Of a DNA stretch of 64,000 nucleotides, positions 44,471 to 53,288 are shown piece by piece. The notes under the pieces are model-generated. The model was not told the DNA's origin and did not search any database. It saw only the letters and a list, made by a program, of their open reading frames with translations. The stretch covers positions 1,262,066 to 1,326,065 of the forward strand of contig OX463781.1 in assembly GCA_949825025.1 (NCBI GenBank), read 5' to 3'. Made by a program: the position numbers and the translations under genes. Every line of letters begins with the position of its first letter. Position 1 is the stretch's first letter. This stretch comes from Siphlonurus alternatus (lineage: Eukaryota; Arthropoda; Insecta; Ephemeroptera; Siphlonuridae).

Positions 44471-45053
44471 ACAGTGTTTCATCATGCAGGTTTTCCATTG
44501 TTGAAATGTATGATAATATATTTTTAACTTTTTCAATTAGGTTAATATTCCAATGCAGAAATATATGTAATGAAAAAGCTTGTTTTGTATGAATTGAATA
44601 AACTTCTCAAAACTTGAGGACAGTGGCGTAACTACAAAATATGGGCCCGGGGGCCGAAGGCTCACTTGGGCCTCTCCGCCGCGAAGCGACGGCTCCGGGG
44701 CGGGGGGGAAGGGATCCACGCCGGAGGCGTTTTTTTTTTTTTTAGAAAATGTGGGCGTGGCACTTTTTTTTAAATGAAGAAAATTACACATGAAATTAGA
44801 TTTGCGCAATATTTTATAAATTCCTTATTAATTTATATCTGCAGATCTACAGATGTCACGTTATGCAGCATTTTTTTATTTTAAAATAAAAAACACGTAC
44901 AGTATATGGTGTTGTAAAAATATTAAAATTCATATTAGTTCATTTTAATCTACTATATAACATGAAGTTTGGTATACTATCACATAAAAAATGTCTATAA
45001 TTTAAGCGCATTAATCTTGACTTATTAGAAAGCCTATTGTTTCAACTGCACAC

Positions 45054-47364
45054 TGTAACGCACCTCGTACCCTGCCCTCCATGACTGCAGCTGCTGGCCT
45101 GTATTGGTGCTGCTGGACGTACTCGGCGTGTTACTAGTACTTATTCTGTTAGCAATTCCTATCACTTAGGCTAATTGGCTATCTTAGAATGAATAAAAGG
45201 TTCTTATGTAAGAGAAATTAAAAACAAACGTCTAGGGTTGATAATATTTAATTGATCGAATTAATTAGAAAAATACAAAATTAAATTTCACAAATTAACC
45301 CTTACATAATATTATTGTACTGGATGTAATTCAGTAACACACACAAAAATCAATATAAAATTAACACTAATATTAACGGATGAGAGGTTGTATATATATG
45401 GTGTAAATGAGACTATATTAATCAAACTTATGGGCGCGGCACCCAGCGACCTTACCTCAGCTAAGATGGCGGTTAGCGATTAACCCAGAGGGCTGAGACA
45501 TATAGTTATGTGCTAAGCTTGAGAGCAGTTCGGGCCAACCGTTAGATCAACGATCGACGCTTGGGTGGACTACTCGATGGCTTGCACAAACTGCGTCATA
45601 CAGTCATGAATTAATATTATATAATAGTCATAAGAATGATTGCTGAAAACTGCTGGTATATGGCATTAAATTTGTAGCATGAAAGTTTCGAGTTAAAGTA
45701 AGATAATTGACTTCACTTGAAATATTAAGTGATAAGATACAATGATGCAAGCACAATTTGTTGCACCAAGGGACTGAAGCAAAACCAGAATTCTATTGCT
45801 TTGATTACGTTAAGTAAATTGCAGGTTAGAATAGCTTTAACCGAAAGAAATATATACCAGATATTTAAATCAACACAAGGAAGCAGCAATGAGCTATGGC
45901 TTATACTTGCGAGTAATAATTTCTCAGGTCTTGACTTTATGTTCGAAGAGTCTTGCGCAGCTAGCGGGACACGTTCATCACATGAAGAGCGTTGGTTTGC
46001 GAGTGCTGTAATGGACGCTTTGGGAAGCTTTGCTAGCTTGGCTTGGGTGGTGAGCGCCGCTTGCGGCGCTCCGTGGAAGCTCCATGAGAAAATAGTACCC
46101 TAAGCATGCTACTGTATTTTTACTTTAAGAAAATAAAAAAGTGCAAAAATATTTAAATTGGCTAAAAATATTATATTATAATTTTTTATAATATAATATT
46201 GCTTACAAAACAACAAACCTACTCATCCAAACATGAAACAATTTTACAAAAAATAGTTCCGTGCACGCAGATTCATGCGCGGCAAAACTACAGTCAGACA
46301 GCCATATTGTAACATTGACATATTTTTTATTTAATTATGACCATTAAATTTCAGATTTTACATTTCTTAAAATATGTTAGAAACCAAGGCGGGGACATTT
46401 ATTTAGTTTAACAATAATTTAGAAATAATTATTTAGGCCATATGAATACTATTTAGCCCATAGTTACTTCAGAAATTAATTAAATATATTTACTATATTA
46501 TATGGTATGGATAACGCCGCCATCACATACATAAAATGGCGCCATCCTTGAGAATCTGGCTTGGTAACATATAAAAATCACATATGCCCTTTTGCCCTAT
46601 TTTTCCACTGTCAAAAACTTTTATTTAATAATAGAAAAATTAAAACAATAATTATGAACCGAGTACTGAAGTTAAAATCCACTTAAAACAGTTTATGAAC
46701 CTTAAACTGGCCTTGGTCGGACTTTCCCGCCATTTTGAATTGTAATCACCATACTATCGCCATGCATAAATAAATACACAGGGCAGTGAGTACGGTGATG
46801 TACTTGCATTTTTTTCCCCCTGGATTAATTTATATCTCCGTGGTCCGTATTTAAAACTCAAAAAACAAAACGCACTCCTATATAATACGTTAAGAAAACA
46901 GAACACACCCTTTTGAAAAATAAATATAATCAGATTGATATTATATTTTTTTGCGTTGAAGCATCGCCGTGTAACACCATAGCACGAATGCTACAGCGTT
47001 AACACGGCGGTCGCTTTGCCTAGCCGATGAAATAGACACTGTATTTATCTCTACCCCATCCAAAACACATCCTACCTTTTCCTGTATGGCTGCACTGACC
47101 TACACTAATACATAAAACACACAAATGAACTCATTTCTTACTAATTTGACTTACCTTGAAATGATTTTCCGTAAAAGGATTTGGTCAAACACAAGTTCTA
47201 ATTATTTTGGCGTCCCCACATGCGTCCTCTGCCCAGCTGTGTCTTGGCGTCGCTGCTAAAGTTACGCCGCGCCGTCAGAAAAATGACGATCGAAAAACAC
47301 GACACAGCTGGGTCGACAGCTCGTATGAGTATTTTTACAGTGAGAATACTGCAGGGTTCTTACA
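45054..47364 (-). repeat. 3' LTR, 2,311 bp
   Basis: In element orientation it begins TGTAAGAACC and ends GGTGCGTTACA, the canonical TG...CA. It is the same length as the other LTR. Differences seen: C versus T near 45143, G versus A near 46454, A versus G near 46788. It is unusually long for a Gypsy element. The 124-codon frame at 45729-46103 runs antisense to the element and starts with GTG; I do not call it. Confidence 0.95.
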
Positions 47365-47367
47365 TTA

Positions 47368-47376
47368 CCCCTCCCC
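47368..47376 (-). promoter_or_regulatory. Polypurine tract
   Basis: The minus strand reads GGGGAGGGG, then TAA, then the first base of the 3' LTR. A G/A run in this place primes plus-strand DNA synthesis in LTR elements. Confidence 0.85.
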
Positions 47377-48056
47377 AAATTTGACGGAAAATCATCTGGG
47401 TAGTCTTACAAAACATTAAGAAAACATACACAAACAAAACTAGCATCGACTATCTAAACTCAAAAATGAGATAGTTGAGACTAGTTGGCTTACAAACTAT
47501 GCAAACTCTTATTGCGAACAGTCAAAACTGAACAAATATTCAGACGTCCTTATTGGACACTAACTCTAGAAAACACATATTGCGTGGTGCACATCCACCT
47601 TAAGACTATTTGCTAGGTGCAAAAATCAGCTAGCTTCCTTATGGGAAACAAAACAACTTAAAACTATGCGATCTACTACCGCAGCTTATAATTACCAGTC
47701 TTTGTTTTCGGCTCTCTTCCTGAGCTGTGGCACAAACAAAAGGAACTTAAGATCTTCAGAGATCATTGTTTTTATATTGCATTTCACCTAGCTGATGAGA
47801 TTTGGTGCCCAATTGGCACGAGATCATCGAAATCAAAGATTGCGGGATTTCGGCTTTGACTTCGGAGGATTCAGCAGGCCGTCTGCTTCTGAAGGTCCTG
47901 GATCCCTCTCCAAAACGTTCACCAGTCCCTCTGACTGGTGCTCGGCGTTGTGGATCATGGAACCGTACCTTGTAGTATACTTCGCCCTGTGCTATGGGAA
48001 ACTAAGAAAGGATAAGGTTTTATTTGCGGAAGGAATAGGTGAGTAGCTACTAGAAC
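47377..48056. other. Non-coding 3' region of the retrotransposon
   Basis: About 680 bp between the stop of the third ORF and the PPT. Short frames on either strand have no recognisable features. Confidence 0.6.
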
Positions 48057-49316
48057 CTATTTGTAGTATTTGGGAAAACTCTGGTCGACCTCCTCGAAAC
48101 GCATGGTCGTCGGCGCAGTCACCTGTTGGTTGTGCTGTTGGTTTAGCTGGCCGGCAACGACTTGGCTGTCGGCCCAGCGCTGCACCAAATCAACGAGAGG
48201 TTGTGCCTGGACAGGCGGCACTGGGTGGAGATACACAAGTCCCATTACCTGTGGTTCCTGTTGGCGGACGATCCGTTGTGGTTGACCTAACAGGTTCGGA
48301 GGGGGTTGGAACGTCGCCCGTGGGACGGTGACTTCTACGTTTGCAATTGACCTCGAGGCCGCTGCAGCCTTTTTGATTTTTGCCGCTTTCCTGGCTTCGA
48401 ATATTTCCAGATCTCTGGCCACTCTGTCATTTATTGCCTGTTGTTCTTCCCATGTTCGTCGTCTGGCATTTCTTGCCTGGCGGTTCCGTTTTGCAGTCTT
48501 CCTCTTGGTCCTTTGTGCTGCTATTATTTGACTCTTCCTGGCATCCGCCTCGATCTGGCGTTGATGCTTCGCTTCCATCTCTTCATGTTCCCGAGCCCTG
48601 GCACATCTGATCTGTTGTTCTGACGGTACTCTATCTCCCGTAGCCGTGGTGCGCAGTACCTGTACATCCTCGGGGTTCTTGGTGGTCTCGATGACCCTCA
48701 ACAGCAACTGTCTCTGGAGCTTTACGTTTTGCAACTCCTCCTGTAGTTCTTGGATTTTTTGGTCTTTTTCCTCTTCTTGGTTGTATCCTCCCGGAACTCC
48801 CTTGACAACAGTCGGCTCGTTGAAGTCCTTCAGGTCAGGGGTATCTACCTTTTGTACACCCAGCCTGTTTAGTTTCACGCGGAGATCTTGGGTTTCCCTC
48901 AGCATACGGCTCTCTTCTTCCCTCATCAGGACCCTCTTACCCTGGTATGAAAGAGCTACTCGGAGGTCTCGCCCCTTTTTTAGCCCTAACTTTCCCTCGG
49001 GGGTGCTGAGATGCTTGAAATTTTCTGGGTTGGCGAGGACAGAGGCGTTGTGCTTTGAGACTGGGCTACACTTGCCCAGTCGGATCTCTGCGTTACTTCT
49101 CTTCTTCTGACTTGTCATCTGGTAGTCCTTGGTACCTAATCTTTTCTTCATCGCCGCGGAGAGAGTTGTCTGCTGGTGCTCTTGCCTCTGCTTTGCCTGC
49201 TCGTCCCGGTGTCTCCTGCCACTCTCCTCTGTTCGCTGGTGGATAGACCTCATTTTCTTCCAAGCGATCCTACCATCGCGGACCTGGGTGCTCAGCGGGG
49301 TGGTCTCGCCTGTCAT
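48057..49316 (-). CDS. Third ORF of the retrotransposon, basic coiled-coil protein of unknown function
   Basis: 419 codons from ATG at 49316. It lies 132 bp after the pol stop, in the position where env occurs in errantiviruses and retroviruses. The product has no signal peptide or membrane segment, so it is not a typical envelope protein. It is rich in K, R, E and Q. Residues about 130-310 look like interrupted coiled coil (EEEKDQKIQELQEELQNVKL; RKTAKRNRQARNARRRTWEE), and the C-terminal 100 residues are P/Q-rich (VYLHPVPPVQAQPL). The composition is like the N-terminal half of the element's own gag, so a gag-derived or nucleic-acid-binding role is possible. A splice acceptor lies 14 bases upstream of the ATG, suggesting a spliced mRNA. 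I do not recognise a family. Confidence 0.75.
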   Translation of the reverse strand: MTGETTPLSTQVRDGRIAWKKMRSIHQRTEESGRRHRDEQAKQRQEHQQTTLSAAMKKRLGTKDYQMTSQKKRSNAEIRLGKCSPVSKHNASVLANPENFKHLSTPEGKLGLKKGRDLRVALSYQGKRVLMREEESRMLRETQDLRVKLNRLGVQKVDTPDLKDFNEPTVVKGVPGGYNQEEEKDQKIQELQEELQNVKLQRQLLLRVIETTKNPEDVQVLRTTATGDRVPSEQQIRCARAREHEEMEAKHQRQIEADARKSQIIAAQRTKRKTAKRNRQARNARRRTWEEQQAINDRVARDLEIFEARKAAKIKKAAAASRSIANVEVTVPRATFQPPPNLLGQPQRIVRQQEPQVMGLVYLHPVPPVQAQPLVDLVQRWADSQVVAGQLNQQHNQQVTAPTTMRFEEVDQSFPKYYK

Positions 49317-49360
49317 TTGCGGGCAGAAATCTGCAATGCATAGGGATCAGTAAGTACAGA
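49317..49360 (-). promoter_or_regulatory. Candidate 3' splice site for the third ORF
   Basis: On the minus strand, TACTGATCCCTATGCATTGCAG ends at 49331; it is split here as branch-like TACTGAT, then CCCTATGCATTG, then CAG. The exon would begin at 49330 and the ATG follows at 49316. The pyrimidine tract is modest. Possible donors are GTAAGT at 56227-56222 (first bases after the 5' LTR) and CAA|GTAAGA in the leader near 56090. Confidence 0.5.
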
Positions 49361-49448
49361 TGATACACACAATACATAATCCCGTAACCGAGCAGGCAAC
49401 CTAGTTTCCCTGGTAGGACGATCACCGCGTTCGTCCCCATGCACACCG

Positions 49449-52400
49449 TCACCAAGGGGCGGTGGCTCGGGGGGGGGGTGGAAGAGTGGTATCGCCGGTC
49501 GTGTCGCCTGCACCTCTCAGTGCCAGCTCTTCTAAGTCCGGCTCCTCTACACACTCCTCTGGCCGTTCTTCATCGTCCTCCAGGACACTGAGATCCACCT
49601 GATCCACAGCCCACTGTGGCTGCTGGAAACTTTGTCGTAGCTGATCCACGTTCCGTCTTCCTGCTGGTTCACCTGTTGGCGTGGTCAAGTCGAAAACATT
49701 CTCAGACACCTGGTTTGCCAAGAGATAAGGCCCCTCGAACAGGGGTGCCAACGACGCGGCAATCCCTTTGTCGGCATTGCTGAGTATGTTGGTCCTCCTG
49801 AATACTTCGTCTCCTACCTGAAAGGGGGAAACGCGGCGACCTTGGTTGTAATATTTCTCCTGGCTGTTCTTGGCCTTCGCGATGTTCTCTCGTGCTTCGT
49901 TGTAGATAGTTTCCAGGTGTTCGTGTAGCTCCTTGACGTACTCGGTAGCAATTTCCACGCTGACCTCGCCAGGGGTGGTGGTAGGCGGGGGTATGAATGG
50001 TGAATCTAACTCTCGGCCAAAGGTGAGCATGGCCGGGGTGAAGCCCGTAGACTCGCTAATAGCCGTGCGGATGGCATAACCTACTGCTGGCAAGTACCTC
50101 GACCAGTTGCGATGCTTTTCTGCGTACGCCTTCACGCATTGCTTGATGGTTCTATTCATCCTCTCCGTCGGGTTACCGCAAGGTCGGTAGACGACTGTCT
50201 TGCTGGGTTTTATCTGTAATGTTTTACACAAATCTTGCCAGACCGCGCTCGCAAACTGCGGGCCGTTGTCTGAGCGTAGGAATTTCATAAAACCATAGCT
50301 GCAACAGTACCTTATCAGGGCGGTGGCCACCGCATGGGTAGTAGCCTTTTGTAAAGGGTAAATCTCCAGGTTGCTCGTGAAGTCGTCGATGATTACCAAC
50401 GCATGCTCATACGTGTTGGACCGGGGTAGGGGCCCAATCAGGTCGCATGAAACTGAGACGCCTGGCTTGCTGGCGCGCCTGCTCGACATCAAGCCGAACA
50501 TACCTGCATTTGAAGGTTTAATCCTCTGACACGTCGTGCAACCTCTGATGTACTCTTGGACGTCCTGTCGCATGCTGTCCCATACGTAAGCTTGTGAGAT
50601 TTTACTTTTGGTCTTCCTTACACCTAAATGCGCTCCCAAGATATGATCATGGTGCACGATCAGAACTGCATGGCGTAGCCCATCTGGCACGACTATGAGA
50701 TTGTCTCCCTTCTTGTTGCGTCGTCTCAAGACTTGGTCTGGGTCGATGTTGTAGCCTCTGGCGATCAGCTTTTTGTCTTTGCCTTCCAACTGTAGTATAA
50801 TGTCTGCCAAGGCTGTGTCTCGACGTTGTGCTGCTGCCCACTCACCCATTGTTGTCGGCATGTTGTCCGGTTGTTTTGCGAGGGTGATCAGGGCTGTTGG
50901 CGTGTCCTCGCCCATGTTTACGCTGAACCTCGGTGCTCGTGGCATCCGAAGGCTCGGTTCTTTCTTCATCGGTTTGCATCGTCCACACATATGGTCGCTC
51001 TTGTCTACCGTCGGCAGGCCTTTGGCAAACTTGAGCAAGTTCTCCTGTGGGGGGTCCTCTACAGGTAAGATGCTGTCCACATACGTCTCCTGTATGTCCT
51101 CTGGTGTTTCGCAAGGTGCCCTGCTGAGTGCGTCACTCACCAAATTTGAGGTACCCTTCAGGTACTCAATGGTTATGTCAAGACCCATTAACCTCATTGC
51201 CCAGCGGCGAGCGCGCCCTGTCGGCTCCTCCATGGTCATCAGGCTCTTGAGTGCTTTGTGGTCAGTGAACACAGTGCAGTGGTTGAACTCTATGTAGGGG
51301 AGGAATTTCTGTACGGCATATACTACCCCTAGGCACTCGACTTCAAAAATGCAGTAGTTTTTCTCAGCGGGGAGTAGTAGTCTGCTCGCAAAGTGTACTG
51401 GCCTTGGGCCAGATGGTCCTTCTTGCATCAAGACGGCTCCAAGTCCTTCCAGGGAAGCATCTGTCTGGATGATGAAGTCTTTATTCATGTCCGGTAGTGC
51501 TAGGCACGTGTCAGCTGTCAAGGCAGACCTGAGCGCGTCAAACGCTGTCTGCTCGGCGGTTTCCCACCTCCACTTCGTCGCTTTGCGCAGGAGGGTGGTG
51601 AGAGGGGCGGCTATCTTCTGGAAGTCTTTGACGTAGTTCCTGAAGAATCCACACAGCCCAAGGAAACGCATGACCTGCTTCTTGTCCTTGAGAACAGGGT
51701 AGTTGTTGATTGAGCGTACCTTGTCTGGATCAGGCTGTACCTTCCCGGGTGAAACCACATGACCTAACAGCTTAATTTTTGAACATCCAATGTGTACTTT
51801 CTTGGGGTTGATAGTAAAACCTGCATCGCTCAGTCTTCCGAAGACGTCGTCTAAGTGATGTACATGTGAATCCCAGTCTGGCGAAAACGTACACACGTCA
51901 TCCAAGAACCAGGCGGCGTGCTTGTAGGCTGCGTCTTGCAGAATTTTATCCATGACCCTTTGGAACGTAAACCCTGACCCGGCCAAACCGAAAGGCATAC
52001 GTTTAAATCTGAAACTGCCGCGGTGGGGAGTAATGAAGCTAGTCTTGTTCATGTCGGCATCTTTCATCTTGATCTGCATGTAGCCGCTTGACAGATCCAC
52101 TGTCGAGAACACGTTTGCTTCTCCCAGTTGAGCCAAAATGTAGTCAATTCTGGGCATTTTGTAAGGAATAACTCGCGAAATCCTGTTGACAGGTCTGTAA
52201 TCTACACAGAGACGGAAAGAGGGTGATGCGCCTGGTTCTGCCTTCTTCTTGACCAGTACCGGGCAACACGCATACTCACTCTCGCCTTCGCAGGACTCCA
52301 AGCAGTCCATCTCGATGTATTCGTCTATGATGGTGTCCATGATCTTCCTTCTCTCCTCTGTCATGGGTCGGGAGCGGCATCTGTATGGCTTGTTGTCTCC

Positions 52401-53288
52401 CACATCGATCTCATGCTCGACTCCAGTCACTAGTCCTGGTCGTTTGGTGAACAAACCCATCTTGTGATATTTTTTTATCAATGCCGTGAGTCTCCTCTTG
52501 ATGTCTGGTGGCCCTGTGAAATTTGCTAGAATTTGTTGTGCGTAGTCGGTGGATTCTGTCACGAAGCACGTAATTACTTCTCTGTCAAATGGGATCACCT
52601 CATGTGGTGTGTCAAGCTTGTACCACCCACCTCTGGGCACTGATATGTCAATGTTCTCTTTCAAGATGAAATCTAGTCCTAACACTATTGACGGTTTCAG
52701 TGTTGGAAGACAATGCAGCTGGTGTGATGCATTGCCACCCTTCCAAATAATACGAGCTTGAGTACTGCCTGCCAGGTCTGTCTCCCCTTGGGCAGTAACC
52801 ACTCGGATCTGACTGCCTCTGAATTTGCAGCCTGCCTCTCGCAGAAAATTCGCGACCTCTCCATTGATCAGCGTGTGAGATGACCCGGTGTCTAACAGGG
52901 CGTGGAAAATTGAATTTGCTATTGTGACCTTGACTACTGGTTTATGATTCACAGGTCCATTGTTGTCGTTGAGTGTTGAAGTGTATTCAACCCGTTCTAG
53001 TGGGTTTACTAACAGACAGTCGTAATTTGCATTCATTTTTTTCCAAAATCTTTTGTTGGCTTTACTGTCTGCTCTTTTGGAAGGCTGTGTTGGATTCCTC
53101 GTGCCTCCCTTCTTCCCTGCCTCCTTGCTGGCTAAGTCGCCTTGCGAGGAGGCGCCTTCTCGGAGTTTTTTGAGGCGGGGCTCCTCGAACGGTCTCTCGC
53201 TGGGTTGGGCGTGCCCTCGGGAGTCTTGGTGCGGGTGGCCTCTGGGCATTCGTTCGCGTAGTGACCTGTCTTTCCGCACTTGAAGCAC
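49449..53288 (-). CDS. pol: Pol: protease, reverse transcriptase, RNase H, integrase
   Basis: 1,279-codon frame in the -1 phase relative to gag. The open frame begins upstream of the slip site, but translation should enter at about 53165. Protease: LLDTGSSHTLI, active-site DTG at 52892-52884. RT: FRLCVDYRPVNRI, YMQIKM, then AAWFLDDVCTFS with FLDD at 51908-51897 (F in place of the commoner Y). RNase H: IQTDASLEGLGAVLMQ, IFEVECLGVVYA, FTDHKALKSLM. Integrase: His/Cys finger HHDHILGAHLG...CTTCQ, then catalytic D in SCDLIGPLP, D in RSDNGPQFAS and E in PTERMNRTIK, and a GPY/F-type segment FEGPYLLANQVSENVFDL. The order PR-RT-RH-IN is that of Ty3/Gypsy. No internal stop; all catalytic positions are present. 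Confidence 0.95.
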   Translation of the reverse strand: MLQVRKDRSLRERMPRGHPHQDSRGHAQPSERPFEEPRLKKLREGASSQGDLASKEAGKKGGTRNPTQPSKRADSKANKRFWKKMNANYDCLLVNPLERVEYTSTLNDNNGPVNHKPVVKVTIANSIFHALLDTGSSHTLINGEVANFLREAGCKFRGSQIRVVTAQGETDLAGSTQARIIWKGGNASHQLHCLPTLKPSIVLGLDFILKENIDISVPRGGWYKLDTPHEVIPFDREVITCFVTESTDYAQQILANFTGPPDIKRRLTALIKKYHKMGLFTKRPGLVTGVEHEIDVGDNKPYRCRSRPMTEERRKIMDTIIDEYIEMDCLESCEGESEYACCPVLVKKKAEPGASPSFRLCVDYRPVNRISRVIPYKMPRIDYILAQLGEANVFSTVDLSSGYMQIKMKDADMNKTSFITPHRGSFRFKRMPFGLAGSGFTFQRVMDKILQDAAYKHAAWFLDDVCTFSPDWDSHVHHLDDVFGRLSDAGFTINPKKVHIGCSKIKLLGHVVSPGKVQPDPDKVRSINNYPVLKDKKQVMRFLGLCGFFRNYVKDFQKIAAPLTTLLRKATKWRWETAEQTAFDALRSALTADTCLALPDMNKDFIIQTDASLEGLGAVLMQEGPSGPRPVHFASRLLLPAEKNYCIFEVECLGVVYAVQKFLPYIEFNHCTVFTDHKALKSLMTMEEPTGRARRWAMRLMGLDITIEYLKGTSNLVSDALSRAPCETPEDIQETYVDSILPVEDPPQENLLKFAKGLPTVDKSDHMCGRCKPMKKEPSLRMPRAPRFSVNMGEDTPTALITLAKQPDNMPTTMGEWAAAQRRDTALADIILQLEGKDKKLIARGYNIDPDQVLRRRNKKGDNLIVVPDGLRHAVLIVHHDHILGAHLGVRKTKSKISQAYVWDSMRQDVQEYIRGCTTCQRIKPSNAGMFGLMSSRRASKPGVSVSCDLIGPLPRSNTYEHALVIIDDFTSNLEIYPLQKATTHAVATALIRYCCSYGFMKFLRSDNGPQFASAVWQDLCKTLQIKPSKTVVYRPCGNPTERMNRTIKQCVKAYAEKHRNWSRYLPAVGYAIRTAISESTGFTPAMLTFGRELDSPFIPPPTTTPGEVSVEIATEYVKELHEHLETIYNEARENIAKAKNSQEKYYNQGRRVSPFQVGDEVFRRTNILSNADKGIAASLAPLFEGPYLLANQVSENVFDLTTPTGEPAGRRNVDQLRQSFQQPQWAVDQVDLSVLEDDEERPEECVEEPDLEELALRGAGDTTGDTTLPPPPRATAPW
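53119..53171 (-). promoter_or_regulatory. Programmed -1 frameshift signal between gag and pol
   Basis: The minus strand at 53171-53165 reads AAAAAAC, phased in gag as TCA AAA AAC, the X XXY YYZ slippery arrangement. After an 11-base spacer, GCCTCCT (53153-53147) can pair with AGGAGGC (53125-53119); allowing one mismatch the stem extends to 10 bp around a loop of about 15 bases. The gag stop (TAG, 53134-53132) lies in the loop. A -1 slip here continues in pol as LKKLREGASSQGD. Confidence 0.85.

Noticed and set aside
45729..46103. 124-codon frame present in both LTRs (also 56903-57277)
   Set aside because: It starts with GTG, runs antisense to the element and is duplicated only because the LTRs are. 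No motif supports it.
48646..49110. 154-codon plus-strand frame and similar plus frames through the retrotransposon interior
   Set aside because: These are antisense shadows of gag, pol and the third ORF; no independent start context or motif.
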